Source: Pirellulaceae bacterium
GTDB taxonomy: Bacteria; Planctomycetota; Planctomycetia; Pirellulales; Pirellulaceae
Assembly (NCBI GenBank): GCA_013002105.1
Contig: JABDKS010000024.1
Location: 1-15,647 of the forward strand
DNA: 15,647 nt
Direction of reading: 5' to 3'
A program made the position numbers and the translations under genes. This document shows positions 15,534 through 15,647 of the stretch, piece by piece (positions within the stretch are counted from its first letter, which is position 1; every line of letters starts with the position of its first letter). Below the pieces are notes generated by a model, which worked only from the letters and a program-made list of their open reading frames with translations, did not search any database and was not told where the DNA came from.

Positions 15534-15647
15534 TCACATCAGCCGTGTCGTTGCAGCCCGAATCGGTTTTGTCACGTCGATCTGACGCGAATGAACCCAG
15601 GTTTCTCGCCCCCAGGGGCCAATTAGCAATCGGTTACCACGGGCCAA
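15534..15647 (-). CDS. Possible C-terminal fragment of an unidentified protein (runs off right edge)
   Basis: On the minus strand this is the only frame open from the window edge. It runs for 37 codons to a TGA at 15536-15534. It reads LARGNRLLIGPWGRETWVHS, then RQIDVTKPIRAATTRLM, a natural-looking composition with aromatic and hydrophobic residues. It lies 95 bases upstream of the exported protein gene on the same strand, so the two may share a transcript. It is too short to name a family, and chance cannot be excluded. Confidence 0.35.
   Translation of the reverse strand: MARGNRLLIGPWGRETWVHSRQIDVTKPIRAATTRLM

Overview
The window looks like a piece of a planctomycete chromosome, most likely a Rhodopirellula/Pirellula-type bacterium. 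This is inferred from the mid-50s GC content with mixed third codon positions, the loose gene packing with few real operons, the mostly weak Shine-Dalgarno (SD) signals, a lysine-rich histone H1-like protein, and two proteins of a kind I associate only with planctomycetes. One of those is a 1353-residue helical cytoplasmic protein. The other is a small exported protein with an 'IELNHF...QVIFYDW' core. No phage, IS element, CRISPR array, tRNA or rRNA was seen.

Layout, left to right. Bases 1-187 (minus) probably hold the first 62 codons of an unidentified gene that runs off the left edge. A strong hairpin at 267-296 separates it from transketolase (tkt, minus, 341-2386). Divergent from tkt is an RNase Z-like metallo-beta-lactamase-fold hydrolase (plus, 2619-3497). 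It converges on an exostosin-like glycosyltransferase (minus, 3578-4858), which lies 66 bases downstream of surE (minus, 4925-5689). Divergent from surE is guaA (plus, 5912-7507). It is followed on the same strand by an EttA-type ABC-F ATPase (7735-9411), the histone H1-like protein (9487-9774), the 1353-residue protein (9876-13937) and a sugar-phosphate isomerase/epimerase-like TIM-barrel protein (14037-14867). The isomerase gene overlaps, tail to tail by 50 bases, a minus-strand gene for the small exported protein with hexapeptide repeats (14818-15438). The 3' end of one more minus-strand gene may be present at 15534-15647.

Functionally, most of the window is housekeeping: non-oxidative pentose phosphate metabolism (tkt), nucleotide metabolism (surE, guaA), and translation (EttA, possibly the RNase Z-like protein for RNA processing). 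The block with no assigned function is 9487-13937. There a very basic DNA-binding-type protein sits directly upstream of a giant soluble protein carrying a strongly acidic insert. If anything here is an undescribed system, this pair is the best candidate, but a joint function is only an inference from position and opposite charge.
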